From an uncultured Alphaproteobacteria bacterium (GTDB taxonomy: Bacteria; Pseudomonadota; Alphaproteobacteria; RF32; CAG-239): DNA of 64,000 nt. Positions 1 to 8,325 of this stretch are shown here, piece by piece. The notes below the pieces were generated by a model that saw only the letters and a program-made list of their open reading frames with translations, searched no databases and was not told where the DNA came from. Made by a program: the position numbers and the translations under genes. The stretch is from the NCBI GenBank assembly GCA_910585375.1, contig CAJUCZ010000007.1:9846-73845 (forward strand). Direction: 5' to 3'. Within the stretch, counting starts at the first letter, position 1, and each line of letters starts with the position of its first letter.

Positions 1-571
1 TTTTACCACGGTCTGCCAAAGCCAAATCATCATAATAGACTTTGGCCTGATACAATTTGTCGCGCTTTTCCTGCCTTAAAATTTCTTCTTTGCCACCGTA
101 ATCCCCGATATCTGATTCCGTTGAAAAATAACGATTGTTAAAATCGGTAATTTCATCTTCGTAGCGGCGGATTTCATCCTGATTCATTTCGCGGCGGCGG
201 TCTGCCAATTCGGCTTCACGGCGATGATGCATAAAATCATAAGTTTGCTCATTGTCCGGAATATCATCATAACGCATTCGGTCAATTTCCTGATCGGAAT
301 TGCGGTAAATATCATCCTGATCGCGGCTGTTGTTTTGGAGTTCTCTGATTTTGTCTTTTCGCCACTGGATTTCATTTTCAAAATAGTTCATTTTTTCACG
401 GGCATCAGAGATTTTATTTTCCAATTCTGCCGATTTTTGGCGATAATCTTCCCAAATCAGGTCTTTATCACGGTTATAGCGGCGTTTAAAGTCTTCCAGA
501 GCCGTTTTAACAAAACCGATTTCGTATTTAACATCCGCAATTTGTTGTTTGATATTCTCTATGTCTGACAT
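1..571 (-). CDS. coiled-coil protein, 3' end beyond window
   Basis: An open frame runs without a stop from an ATG at 571 to the left edge, so about 190 N-terminal residues are visible. It starts MSDIENIKQQ and is rich in Glu, Lys, Arg, Asp and Gln with heptad-like spacing, so it is predicted to be a long soluble coiled coil. No signal peptide or membrane segment is visible. It lies downstream of ileS on the same strand; the ileS terminator sits immediately before its start, so it probably depends on read-through or its own weak promoter. I do not recognise a family. The opposite-strand open frame at 224-568 is a shadow. Confidence 0.75.
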   Translation of the reverse strand, partial: MSDIENIKQQIADVKYEIGFVKTALEDFKRRYNRDKDLIWEDYRQKSAELENKISDAREKMNYFENEIQWRKDKIRELQNNSRDQDDIYRNSDQEIDRMRYDDIPDNEQTYDFMHHRREAELADRRREMNQDEIRRYEDEITDFNNRYFSTESDIGDYGGKEEILRQEKRDKLYQAKVYYDDLALADRGK

Positions 572-581
572 TGTTCCATCC

Positions 582-614
582 AAAAAAGTACCCTGTCCTT
601 ACTTAACAGGGTAC
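582..614 (-). terminator. intrinsic terminator of ileS
   Basis: A perfect 9-bp stem (588-596 with 606-614) is followed, in minus-strand sense, by six T (582-587). It lies 33 bases after the ileS stop and only about 10 bases before the start of the next gene. Confidence 0.8.
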
Positions 615-646
615 TATATTTTTTCTATTTTGGCAACTTTTATATT

Positions 647-3600
647 TTAAGCAACTTTGGCATCAAAACTGATTGCGCTGCCTTCAATATCAGCCTGCGT
701 TCCGCCGGTACAGCCGGTATTCAGTTTGACGGCCAGAACCTGCTCGGCAATATAAGACTTGTTTTCTTCCAGAGCCTTGGCCAACTCAGAATCTGATGTT
801 GAGTAGCAAAGTTCAATGCGGTCAGAAACATTAAAGTCTTTATCTTTGCGCAGTGTTTGTACCAAGCGGACAAAGTCGCGCGCCATTCCTTCGCGGCGAA
901 GTTCATCCGTTACATTGGTATCGAGCGTGATAACGGCTTTATTATCGGCAAAAGATTTGCCGGCCACGCCTGCTTTCATCTCCAGACGAACTTCAAACAA
1001 ATCCGGCGTTAAGGTTTTGCCGGCAATACCCAGCGTGCCGTCAGCATTGAGTTCCCATTTGCCCTGTTTGTAAGCTCCCATTACCGGTCCCATATCCTTG
1101 CCAAGCGCCTTGCCCAACAGCGGCGTATAAAGATAAACGGTTTTGGCGGCATAGTTCTCCAACTTGCTGTCAAACTTCACTTCTTTAACATTCAGCTCAT
1201 CTTTGACAATTTCCTGATATTCATCGCTCAATTCTGATCCGATAAGCGTCAGGCTTGCCAAAGGCAGACGATTGCGCAGGTTGTTTTCTTCGCGAATGAA
1301 CTTGCCGGTTGAACACAAATCCTGCACAAAATCCATATCTTCAACCAATTCGGCGTCATATTTTATATCTGTCAGAGCCGGATAATCCGTCAGGTGAACA
1401 GACTCTTCGCCGGTGAGATTTTTATAAACATACTCGGTGACAAACGGCATTAACGGCGCAATGATTTTGCAGACATTGACCAAGACTGTGTACAACGTAT
1501 CAAAAGCATTGGCGTCCCCTTCCCAGAAGCGGTCACGCGTCCGGCGGATGTACCAGTTGTTCAGCACTTCCATAAAGGAGGCGACTTCATTAGTTGCAAC
1601 CGCAACGTCATAGTTGTCAATGCCGTTTTTAACCACATCGCGCAGGCGTTTGAGTTTGGACAAGATATAGTTGTCAATGGCTTCCGAGGAAGAAGAAATC
1701 TCTTTGGCCTTATATTCCTCAGCGTTGGCATAAAGCGTGAAGAAGTAAAAAGCGTTCCACAGCGGAATAAGAGCAACACGCGCAGCCTTGGCAATTTCTT
1801 TGCCTTCTTTGTCAACGGCCAGATTGCCGCCCTTCAAAACCGGCGAAGAGACCAGAAACCAACGCAATGCATCAGAGCCGATTGTATCCAAAACCTCGTT
1901 CGGATCAGGATAATTCTTCAGGCGCTTGGACAGCTTTTGCCCGCCTTCGGCCATCAGCAGGCCGGTACAAATACAATTTTTGAAAGCCGGACGGTTGTGC
2001 AGTGCCGTGGACAGAACAGTCAGCGTGTAAAACCAACCGCGGGTCTGATCCATGGCCTCGACAATGAAATCTGCCGGAAAATGATTTTCAAACCATTCTT
2101 TGTTTTCAAAAGGATAATGAATCTGGGCATACGGCATGGAACCTGATTCAAACCAGCAGTCAAAAACATCGCCGACCCGACGCATCATCGTCTGTCCGGA
2201 AGGGTCATCCGGATTGGGATAGACCACGTCATCAATATAAGGTTTGTGCAAATCTTTGACATCAAAACCGGTTTTTTCTTTAATTTCTTCCAACGAACCG
2301 AAAACATCGACACGCGGAAACTGCGGATTGTCCGACTTCCAAACCGGAATCGGCGTTCCCCAAAAGCGGTTACGCGAAATTGACCAGTCACGGGCACCTT
2401 CAAGCCATTTGCCGAAGCGACCGTCTTTAATATGTTCCGGCACCCAGTTAATCTGCTGATTGTTTTTGACCATTTCATCACGAAAATCCGTTACCTTGAC
2501 AAACCAGCTTGACATTGCCTTATAAATCAGCGGCGTATCCGTACGCCAGCAGAAAGGATAAGAGTGGGTATATTGTTCTTTTTTGACCAGAAGGCCTTTT
2601 TCTTTCAGCAGCTGCATAATCGGCTCATTGGTCTCAAAAACCTGCTTGCCCTGATAATCCGGCACTTCGGCGGTAAATTTGCCGGCTTCGTCAACAGGAC
2701 AAACAACCGGAAAATTCCCGTCATAAGCACGGCAGGCATCGAAGTCGTCCTGACCAAATCCCGGCGCGATATGGACAATGCCGGTACCGTCCTCGGTGGA
2801 AACAAATTCGCCGCTCAAGACTTTAAAAGCGCCCTTGTCTTTCAGATGTTTGAAATACGGAAACATCGGGTCGTAGCTCATACCGACAAGGTCTTTGCCC
2901 TTGATTGTTCCGACCTGCACGGCGTGTTCCAGCTGTTTTTTATAGCGGCCGAGCAAAGCCTGCGCCAATATGTATTTTTGCCCCTCCTCTTCCATAACGG
3001 CATAATCAATATCCAGCCCGACGGCAAGCATCAAGTTTGACGGCAGCGTCCACGGCGTGGTCGTCCATACCAAAATATTCATGCCGTTTTGCAGCTTGAA
3101 CATAACGGTAATGGCATTGTCAGTCTTATCCTGATAGCCCTGATTGACTTCAAAGTTAGAAAGCGGAGTTTCAGCCGCCCAGGAATAAGGCAGAACACGG
3201 AAATCTTCATAAACCAGCCCTTTGTCATAAAGCTGTTTGAAATTATGAATTACGCTTTCCATAAAGGACAGGTTCATTGTCTTGTAATCATGCGTAAAGT
3301 CGACCCAACGGCCGATACGCTTGAACATGTCAACCCAGATGCCGGAATATTTCAGCACATCCTGACGGCAGAAATTGTTGAACTTTTCAACACCGTATTC
3401 TTCAATCTGCTTGCGTCCGGAAACGCCCAATTGCTTCTCGGCGGACATTTCTGCCGGCAGGCCATGACAGTCCCATCCCAAACGGCGTTCGACTTTTTTG
3501 CCGTTCATCGTCTGGAAGCGGGCAACCACATCTTTAACGTAAGACACCATAATATGCCCGTAGTGCGGCGTTCCGTTGGCAAACGGCGGACCGTCGTAGA

Positions 3601-3733
3601 ACACAAATTCGGCAGCGCCGTCACGATTATGTACCGATTTTTCAAAAGTCCGGTTTTCTTCCCAGAACTTTAAGACTTCTTTTTCAAGCCCGACAAAGTC
3701 GGCCTTGGCTTTGACCTCAGCGTAATGTTTCAT
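647..3733 (-). CDS. ileS: isoleucyl-tRNA synthetase, IleRS2 type
   Basis: Charges tRNA-Ile with isoleucine in the cytoplasm. The 1028-residue length and the class I signatures identify it: HYGH at residues 57-60, GWDCHGLPAE just after, and KLSKR near 600-604 in place of KMSKS. HYGH plus KLSKR and the GWDCHGLPAE form are those of the eukaryote-like IleRS2 clade rather than the usual bacterial IleRS1; that clade is generally less sensitive to mupirocin (family knowledge, not tested here). The editing (CP1) domain is present in the middle third. The gene is monocistronic, with its own terminator downstream and a leader containing an inverted repeat upstream. ATG at 3733 is the only good start. 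Confidence 0.97.
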   Translation of the reverse strand: MKHYAEVKAKADFVGLEKEVLKFWEENRTFEKSVHNRDGAAEFVFYDGPPFANGTPHYGHIMVSYVKDVVARFQTMNGKKVERRLGWDCHGLPAEMSAEKQLGVSGRKQIEEYGVEKFNNFCRQDVLKYSGIWVDMFKRIGRWVDFTHDYKTMNLSFMESVIHNFKQLYDKGLVYEDFRVLPYSWAAETPLSNFEVNQGYQDKTDNAITVMFKLQNGMNILVWTTTPWTLPSNLMLAVGLDIDYAVMEEEGQKYILAQALLGRYKKQLEHAVQVGTIKGKDLVGMSYDPMFPYFKHLKDKGAFKVLSGEFVSTEDGTGIVHIAPGFGQDDFDACRAYDGNFPVVCPVDEAGKFTAEVPDYQGKQVFETNEPIMQLLKEKGLLVKKEQYTHSYPFCWRTDTPLIYKAMSSWFVKVTDFRDEMVKNNQQINWVPEHIKDGRFGKWLEGARDWSISRNRFWGTPIPVWKSDNPQFPRVDVFGSLEEIKEKTGFDVKDLHKPYIDDVVYPNPDDPSGQTMMRRVGDVFDCWFESGSMPYAQIHYPFENKEWFENHFPADFIVEAMDQTRGWFYTLTVLSTALHNRPAFKNCICTGLLMAEGGQKLSKRLKNYPDPNEVLDTIGSDALRWFLVSSPVLKGGNLAVDKEGKEIAKAARVALIPLWNAFYFFTLYANAEEYKAKEISSSSEAIDNYILSKLKRLRDVVKNGIDNYDVAVATNEVASFMEVLNNWYIRRTRDRFWEGDANAFDTLYTVLVNVCKIIAPLMPFVTEYVYKNLTGEESVHLTDYPALTDIKYDAELVEDMDFVQDLCSTGKFIREENNLRNRLPLASLTLIGSELSDEYQEIVKDELNVKEVKFDSKLENYAAKTVYLYTPLLGKALGKDMGPVMGAYKQGKWELNADGTLGIAGKTLTPDLFEVRLEMKAGVAGKSFADNKAVITLDTNVTDELRREGMARDFVRLVQTLRKDKDFNVSDRIELCYSTSDSELAKALEENKSYIAEQVLAVKLNTGCTGGTQADIEGSAISFDAKVA

Positions 3734-3790
3734 GTTATAAATACCCGTTAATGGTTAAAATTTATTGATTTTGAAAAATGTTATATATGC

Positions 3791-3857
3791 AAAAAGATGA
3801 ATCCCCCTAGGGGATAATAACGGCGGGAATGTATATATAAAAAACGTTCATCTTTTT
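3791..3857. repeat. inverted repeat in the ileS leader region
   Basis: An 11-bp perfect inverted repeat (3791-3801 with 3847-3857, AAAAAGATGAA and its complement) encloses a second small hairpin, ATCCCC-CTA-GGGGAT (3801-3815). It lies 58-124 bases upstream of the ileS start, in the expected 5' leader. It may be a leader structure or attenuator. It has none of the conserved T-box features. Confidence 0.5.
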
Positions 3858-3947
3858 CTTTATCTCAATTAGAAAACTGAAGATAATTTAATACAAGATA
3901 CAACGCGAGTCAACCGGAAAATAAAAATTTGGCAAAGCGAAAAAAGC

Positions 3948-3975
3948 TTGCAATTAAAAAATTCTTTACTAATAT
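3948..3975 (+). promoter_or_regulatory. sigma70-type promoter for the small gene at 4023
   Basis: TTGCAA (3948-3953), 16 bases, TAATAT (3970-3975). The transcript would begin near 3982, which makes an upstream start for the 4023 gene impossible. Confidence 0.55.
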
Positions 3976-4022
3976 GCTTTTTGATATTTTATTATTTTTT
4001 TTTACAATTAAATTTTTTAGTT

Positions 4023-4343
4023 ATGACGGAAGAAATGTTATTTCAGTCTTTCGGAGGCGTTAGGCAAATTAATGTATTTTTGCAAATGGCCATAGTCGCT
4101 CCGATTTTGTTGACGGTGATTTTTGACCGCTATTTGGCCGGAGATAAAACTCTTTCTCTTAAAATTTGGAGTGTTTGTTGTCTGTCTTGGTCGTTATTGT
4201 TTTTATTTTTGTTTACGCACAGTAACGATCTGGCATTTGGCTACATTATTGGAATTTTCGGGTTGCTCTGGGGGGCAAGCGGGTTTTGTATGCTGACTGA
4301 CAAATTTATCAGAGCGTCTATCCTTCCCCGATTTAACAAATAG
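4023..4343 (+). CDS. orphan membrane protein, 106 aa
   Basis: I do not recognise a family. From the ATG at 4023 the protein begins MTEEMLFQSFGG and has about three hydrophobic segments (near residues 20-38, 48-66 and 72-92), so it is a predicted inner-membrane protein. The frame is open further upstream, but the promoter lies inside that extension, so I use the internal ATG. There is no Shine-Dalgarno sequence; the leader is almost pure A/T, as in several other orphan genes here. It is followed by a strong terminator. Confidence 0.6.
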   Translation: MTEEMLFQSFGGVRQINVFLQMAIVAPILLTVIFDRYLAGDKTLSLKIWSVCCLSWSLLFLFLFTHSNDLAFGYIIGIFGLLWGASGFCMLTDKFIRASILPRFNK

Positions 4344-4387
4344 GTATCTTTTGCCGAACTCGGGACTTTTCACAAGGTACAGAAAAA

Positions 4388-4425
4388 GAAAAGCCTCTTC
4401 CTTTTTTTCAGGAAAGAGGCTTTTC
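4388..4425. terminator. bidirectional intrinsic terminator
   Basis: A 12-bp perfect outer stem (4388-4399 with 4414-4425) plus an inner 3 bp. It has A-rich and T-rich flanks on both sides, so it can end the 4023 gene on the plus strand and the putative minus-strand RNA at 4388-4545. Confidence 0.75.
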
Positions 4426-4545
4426 GGTCATTTTGCAAAGCAGTGAAGATTAGAGAAGATAACCTAAACCTCTGCAAAAGAACCCGTCAAAAATGACGCT
4501 TTCGAACCACGCACGACCTGACAACAGGTGATGCGAATGCGGTAA
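4388..4545 (-). ncRNA. possible structured RNA, related to those at 30 and 34 kb
   Basis: This gene-free stretch holds several hairpins: a 5' hairpin (4510-4535, with ACCTG/CAGGT core), CGTCA/TGACG near 4485-4500, and TTTTGCA/TGCAAAA closing 4432-4478. In minus sense, the 5' hairpin is followed by TTCGAAA and later TTTAGGTTATC. The latter 11-mer also occurs in the RNA at 30015-30171 in the same order. A weak promoter (TTGCAA ... CATAAA) and the terminator at 4388-4425 would bound it. The relationship is tentative. The rest of 4546-4890 shows nothing but A/T-rich DNA leading into the next gene. Confidence 0.35.
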
Positions 4546-4916
4546 AAAAAACACTTTATGCCACCGCCCCAGCGAAATTTTGCAAACGTGACAGGAAATG
4601 CAAAAAAACGCGCTCATCTTTTGAGAATTATTAACTGCATTATGGAAAGAGCGATAAAAGATACCGGCAGCCTCGCATAAAAGTGTTAATAACAGGTTCG
4701 AAACTTTAACATAGAAATAATTTACAGAAAAATTGAAAAAACCGTTGCTTTTTATACTGCATTAAAATTATTAGTCAAGTTATTTTATAAAAAAAAAATA
4801 ACGGATAATTTTTACGCAAACAGGCGGCGAATCCAAATTTTGACAAAAACTTGTTGTAATGTAGAAAATTTTGTGATATATTAACAACATATTAAGATTT
4901 TAGGGGAGATTTTTTG

Positions 4917-5186
4917 ATGCCAGCAGGTACAATTTGTAAAGAAACGGCCAAAACTGCCGGAAGAGCCGTACTTGGTTTTACAGGAATGAGCGCCGTGCTG
5001 GCCAAGCATGGTTTGCACGCGACCGACTCGATTTTGGGCGGATATGTTAATGAGATGGCTTCTGCTTTTGCCGGCGGCTCCGGCAAAAAGCCGATAAAAG
5101 ACGTGATTTTGAAGACTACGAACAGCATTTTGGACGAGCTTAACAAAACATCCAAAGCTTTAAGCAACAAAATCAAAGAACTTTAA
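4917..5186 (+). CDS. small conserved-looking protein, 89 aa
   Basis: Unknown function. It starts at ATG 4917 with a clear AGGGGAGA Shine-Dalgarno sequence. It is Ala/Gly/Lys rich with an amphipathic N-terminal half (KETAKTAGRAVLGF) and a helical Lys/Leu/Ser C-terminus (LDELNKTSKALSNKIKEL). There is no signal peptide. It ends 15 bases before the next gene and is probably co-transcribed with it. The glycine-rich middle (FAGGSGKK) is too short to assign. Confidence 0.65.
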   Translation: MPAGTICKETAKTAGRAVLGFTGMSAVLAKHGLHATDSILGGYVNEMASAFAGGSGKKPIKDVILKTTNSILDELNKTSKALSNKIKEL

Positions 5187-5201
5187 ACGCGGGAGGCCTG
5201 C

Positions 5202-5513
5202 ATGGAGCATGCCGAAGATTATGAAATTGTGCGGACAGAAGAAGACATTTTGGTTTTTGTCATAAAAAGCCGCCAGACAGATGTTGAAAATCCGAGAATG
5301 ATTTATGACGGCGGGAGACATGCAACACTGTATCGTCGTCCCGATGATGTAATCTTACTGGATTATCTGAATAATGACGTTTTGGAAAATCTCAGGAAAG
5401 CAGAAATCATTATTGTGGCCGAAGCTGATTTCGGCTCGGAAAAAATTGTTCGGGATTATGAGGTTCATGTGAAGCAGGTAAAGAAAAATCCGTTTTGTGA
5501 TAATCTCAAATAA
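5202..5513 (+). CDS. hypothetical protein, 103 aa
   Basis: Second gene of a two-gene operon, preceded by a strong GGGAGG site. It is a soluble, acidic protein with alternating beta-like segments (ILVFVIKS, DVILLDYL, EIIIVAEADF). No motif that I recognise. It is followed within 70 bases by the hairpin terminator at 5579-5608. Confidence 0.65.
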   Translation: MEHAEDYEIVRTEEDILVFVIKSRQTDVENPRMIYDGGRHATLYRRPDDVILLDYLNNDVLENLRKAEIIIVAEADFGSEKIVRDYEVHVKQVKKNPFCDNLK

Positions 5514-5578
5514 CAACCCGCCGACAGTGTATTATCCCTGATTTGCAACCGCCAAATTGTTTCAACATTTCTTATAAG

Positions 5579-5608
5579 CTAAAAGGCAAGATTATTCTTG
5601 CCTTTTAG
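5579..5608. terminator. hairpin terminator, copy 1 of 3
   Basis: A 12-bp perfect stem CTAAAAGGCAAG with a 6-base loop. The same hairpin occurs at 6761-6790 and 33814-33843, each time just downstream of a small membrane-partner gene of the effector loci. Here it would end the minus-strand locus A transcript and the plus-strand 5202 gene. Confidence 0.8.
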
Positions 5609-5654
5609 TTGCTTGAACGGATAGCTGTTTGACGTTCTCTTAAACAAAGAAATG

Positions 5655-5954
5655 TTACCATATTTGCTTAACAGCATCCCAATGCAGAGCACAAATAATA
5701 ATAGCCAGAAAAAACAAAGCTACATCTATAAAAATAGCATAAGTCTCAGTTCTTGGGTCTCTGGGAAAATTAAATAAGTTTTCTGAGATAATGATAGCCA
5801 AGGCAAAAAGCAAATCAAATATTATCATAAAAAAATCTATGGTAATAATGATATGCAATGCGAAAACGGTCAGTAAAGAAAACAATAAAACGAATACTGA
5901 TAAAACACTAATAAAATTTTTTATCCATTCGATTAATCTTTCTTTTTTATTCAT
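5655..5954 (-). CDS. small three-helix membrane protein, immunity-like partner (locus A, distal)
   Basis: 99 residues with three hydrophobic segments and a conserved motif, FNFPRDPR, between the second and third. It ends HWDAVKQIW. Homologues by eye are at 6845-7162 and 33409-33759 (same FNFPRDPR and HWEIVK ends). It follows the truncated effector C-terminus by 17 bases, as expected for a cognate toxin/immunity pair. ATG at 5954 has a GGGACA-type ribosome site. Function is inferred from arrangement only; a holin-like or accessory role is an alternative. Confidence 0.7.
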   Translation of the reverse strand: MNKKERLIEWIKNFISVLSVFVLLFSLLTVFALHIIITIDFFMIIFDLLFALAIIISENLFNFPRDPRTETYAIFIDVALFFLAIIICALHWDAVKQIW

Positions 5955-5971
5955 TGTCCCATTATCCCTGA

Positions 5972-6364
5972 TTATCTTTTAAGTATACTATATGCTCCGC
6001 CCATAGCAGTTCCAATAGTTTGTTCATAAAGACCGCGTTCGGGTGGAAAATTTGAACGACCAAACTTTAGTTTTCCAACAAAGTGTCCCGCTGTTCCTCC
6101 AATAGCTCCAATGCCTATATTCTCAGCATAGTTTCCTAATGTTTCTCCAATAGTATTTCCGTGTTCGGCTGTTCCTGTGCCATAAAAACTACTATAAGCC
6201 GCTGCCCTTTTCAATGGTATTTTTTTTATGACATTTAAATATGGTGCATTGGGAAACTTAGCCGCTCCAATCGGCGAAGCGATTGCGCCTGCAGCCTCGG
6301 AAACAGTCGTCAAAAAAGGTGCATTTTGGCGGGCTTGTTCAAGTCGTTGTCTTTCCTCATTTCT
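5972..6364 (-). pseudogene. silent C-terminal cassette of the effector-like family
   Basis: In frame from about 6364 this matches the last ~130 residues of the full-length proteins at 7181-8221 and 32460-33428, starting at HRNEERQRLEQARQNAPFL. Upstream homology stops abruptly: the preceding in-frame codon block contains a TAA and is the 3' end of the 6377 gene. The conserved part (TTVSEAAGAIASPIGAAK) is followed by a divergent glycine-rich tail (IGAIGGTAGHFVGKLKFGR). The only candidate start is an internal TTG at 6313 without a ribosome site. It lacks the promoter, the N-terminus and the conserved central region, so it is a remnant or a storage cassette. Confidence 0.75.
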
Positions 6365-6376
6365 ATGAATTTTAAT

Positions 6377-6691
6377 TTATCGAAAGAGGTTGATTAATGT
6401 TGGTTTAGCCGTATCCCAATACAAAAAACAAATAACAGCACCTAAAACCAATATTACAAAATGCAAAATTAAAAGATGATTATCCCCTTGTAACCATTTT
6501 GATTTTAAGCATAACTGAGGGGCATAATTGGGTAAAAAAGCGAAAGCTATAAAAAATATATCAAAAAGGAAAAATAAAACAGAAAAGGGAACAATGAATT
6601 GCATTTTTAATACAAGTAATAACATTAAAAATGCGATTATGCTTGTTATCGCAGTAACAATAGAAATCTTTGTCATCATTCCCTTTTTCAT
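6377..6691 (-). CDS. small membrane protein, divergent immunity-like partner
   Basis: 104 residues with three to four hydrophobic segments and the ending CFLYWDTAKPTLINLFR, resembling the ...HWEIVKLILQRYLG ending of its neighbours, but without the FNFPRDPR motif. Its stop directly abuts the truncated effector cassette, so its own effector partner appears to have been lost. Start taken at 6691 (ATG after A-rich leader AAAGAAAA). Confidence 0.6.
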   Translation of the reverse strand: MKKGMMTKISIVTAITSIIAFLMLLLVLKMQFIVPFSVLFFLFDIFFIAFAFLPNYAPQLCLKSKWLQGDNHLLILHFVILVLGAVICFLYWDTAKPTLINLFR

Positions 6692-6760
6692 ATTTAATTT
6701 TCTTTAAGCTTGTTGCATGATTTTTTCTTCATATTATAAGCTAAAATATATTACTATAAG

Positions 6761-6790
6761 CTAAAAGGCAAGAATAATCTTGCCTTTTAG
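6761..6790. terminator. hairpin terminator, copy 2 of 3
   Basis: Identical 12-bp stem (6761-6772 with 6779-6790) and AATAAT loop to the copy at 33814-33843. It lies about 55 bases after the partner gene of locus A. It separates the full-length effector/partner pair from the silent cassette downstream. Confidence 0.8.
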
Positions 6791-6844
6791 TTGCCTTATC
6801 TTACCAACATTTTTTAGGATATTTAAGAGGTTGTATTATTTTCC

Positions 6845-7162
6845 TTACCCCAAATAACGCTGTAAGATTAGCTTAACAATCTCCCAATGCTGAGCACAAA
6901 TAATAAGAGACAGAAAAAACAAAACCGTATCTATATAAAAAAGATAGGTACCATTTCTTGGGTCGCGAGGAAAATTAAAAAGATTATATTCAATGATAAT
7001 AATGGCTGCCCATAAAACATCAAAAATAATCAGAGAAAAAGTGAGAGGAGCAATGATATGTAATGCTATAACAAGGCATGTCAATATAAAATATATCAAT
7101 GTTAGAATAAGAATTATTACATCCTTTATCTTTTCAGTCAGTATTGTACTCTTGTTGTCCAT
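6845..7162 (-). CDS. small three-helix membrane protein, immunity-like partner (locus A)
   Basis: 105 residues, begins MDNKSTILTEKIKD, three hydrophobic segments, FNFPRDPRN between the second and third, ends HWEIVKLILQRYLG. It follows the full-length effector-like gene by 18 bases with a GAGAGGGGGA ribosome site, so the two are co-transcribed. The 3' part is almost identical in DNA to the locus B partner, while the 5' part diverges together with the effector C-terminus. That co-variation is the main argument for a cognate protective role; there is no direct functional evidence. Confidence 0.75.
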   Translation of the reverse strand: MDNKSTILTEKIKDVIILILTLIYFILTCLVIALHIIAPLTFSLIIFDVLWAAIIIIEYNLFNFPRDPRNGTYLFYIDTVLFFLSLIICAQHWEIVKLILQRYLG

Positions 7163-7180
7163 TCCCCCTCTCTTTCGTAA

Positions 7181-8221
7181 CTATTTGCTATTATACCTAT
7201 TTTTGTATAAGCTGTTATAGATTTTCTCAGTAACTGTTCCAACGCCCTGTTCAACAAAATTTCTTGTTATTGGAAAAGCAGCCCGACCGAAAATTTTCTC
7301 ACCAAAATGGTTACCAGCCATATTTCCGAACATACTTGTACCAATATTCTCAGCATAGTTTCCTAATGTTTCTCCAACGGTATTTCCGTTTTCAGCTGTT
7401 CCTGTGCCATAAAAACTACCATAAGACGTAGCTTTTTTCAATGGTGTTTTTTTTATGGCATTTATATATGGAGCATTAGGAAGCTTAGCCGCTCCAATCG
7501 GCGAAGCGATTGCGCCTGCAGCCTCGGAAACAGTCGTCAAAAAAGGTGCATTTTGACGAGCTTCCTCAAGTTTTTGCCTTTCTTCATCTCTGTGGGTTAT
7601 ATATCCCCGCTTAAATGCTTCAGACATACTTTCGTTGTTCTTATTCCAACTGGGAACAAGACTGCCGAGGGCATAGCCGACACCGCCCATAACTCCTTCA
7701 AGTTCATCAGACCAGCCATAAGACAATCCTTGCCGTGCCGCTGTGGACATATAATCAGCATGGCGAACACCCTTTTGCCATAAGCTTTCTTGCGGCTGGG
7801 CAGGTTGCTGTTGTGCGCCGCCGATGGTTTCTGTTTCGCCGTACGTGGCTTGACTGGCCGGCACATAAGAACGCTGCGGTGATATGTTAGCCTGCTGCTG
7901 CATTCCATATGATCCTTGCAGTGCATGAGAGTTTTGCATTGGGGCATAAGCCCTCTGCATTTGTGCGGCTTTTTTCGCTTCTTCCTCTTCCCGTTGCTGC
8001 GCCCGAAAGTCGCTTACAATGGCTTCCAAAACTTCGCGCGTTGACATATTGGAACAATCCGGCTGCGGATTGTCTTGCTGCCATTGGCGATAGTCATTAA
8101 TCAAATTCATCATGTTTTCTTGATAGGAAAGTTCATGGTTATAAGGCTTGCGCTTAAACTTCTTTCCGAAATTGAAGCGCAGCCGACGTTGCCCGTTGTT
8201 GGAATTGCTGTTATCAAACAT
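7181..8221 (-). CDS. effector-like protein with variable C-terminus (locus A)
   Basis: 346 residues, no signal peptide. Order: basic disordered N-terminus (MFDNSNSNNGQRRLRFNFGKKF), a helical segment to about residue 97 ending in charged EEEEAKKAAQ, a Gln/Ala/Pro-rich linker to about 150, a conserved block (TAARQGLSYGWSDELEGV ... EERQKLEEARQNAPFLTTVSE), then a glycine-rich tail of ~55 residues (GNMAGNHFGEKIFGR). The YGWSDELEG and EEARQNAPFL pattern recalls uncharacterised phage-associated proteins (my recollection, not a search). The tail resembles glycine-zipper membrane segments. ATG 8221 has an AGGAGAAG site. It pairs with the 6845 gene. Confidence 0.8.
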   Translation of the reverse strand: MFDNSNSNNGQRRLRFNFGKKFKRKPYNHELSYQENMMNLINDYRQWQQDNPQPDCSNMSTREVLEAIVSDFRAQQREEEEAKKAAQMQRAYAPMQNSHALQGSYGMQQQANISPQRSYVPASQATYGETETIGGAQQQPAQPQESLWQKGVRHADYMSTAARQGLSYGWSDELEGVMGGVGYALGSLVPSWNKNNESMSEAFKRGYITHRDEERQKLEEARQNAPFLTTVSEAAGAIASPIGAAKLPNAPYINAIKKTPLKKATSYGSFYGTGTAENGNTVGETLGNYAENIGTSMFGNMAGNHFGEKIFGRAAFPITRNFVEQGVGTVTEKIYNSLYKNRYNSK

Positions 8222-8296
8222 TTTTCTTCTCCTTTTATAAAATTAATACATAACAGGAAATTTATTTTCCGCCAGAAACGGTCAAATTAAATTCCT

Positions 8297-8325
8297 TATA
8301 TATTCAAATAGAGAATAATATTCAA
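8297..8325 (-). promoter_or_regulatory. promoter of locus A
   Basis: In minus sense TTGAAT (8325-8320), 17 bases, TATATA (8302-8297), 76 bases upstream of the effector start. The same promoter is present at 32356-32384 for locus B. The rest of 8222-8500 is leader and A/T-rich spacer between two divergent genes. Confidence 0.6.

Noticed and set aside
3734..3860. T-box riboswitch for ileS
   Set aside because: No T-box sequence, specifier or antiterminator pattern; T-boxes are not expected in alphaproteobacteria.
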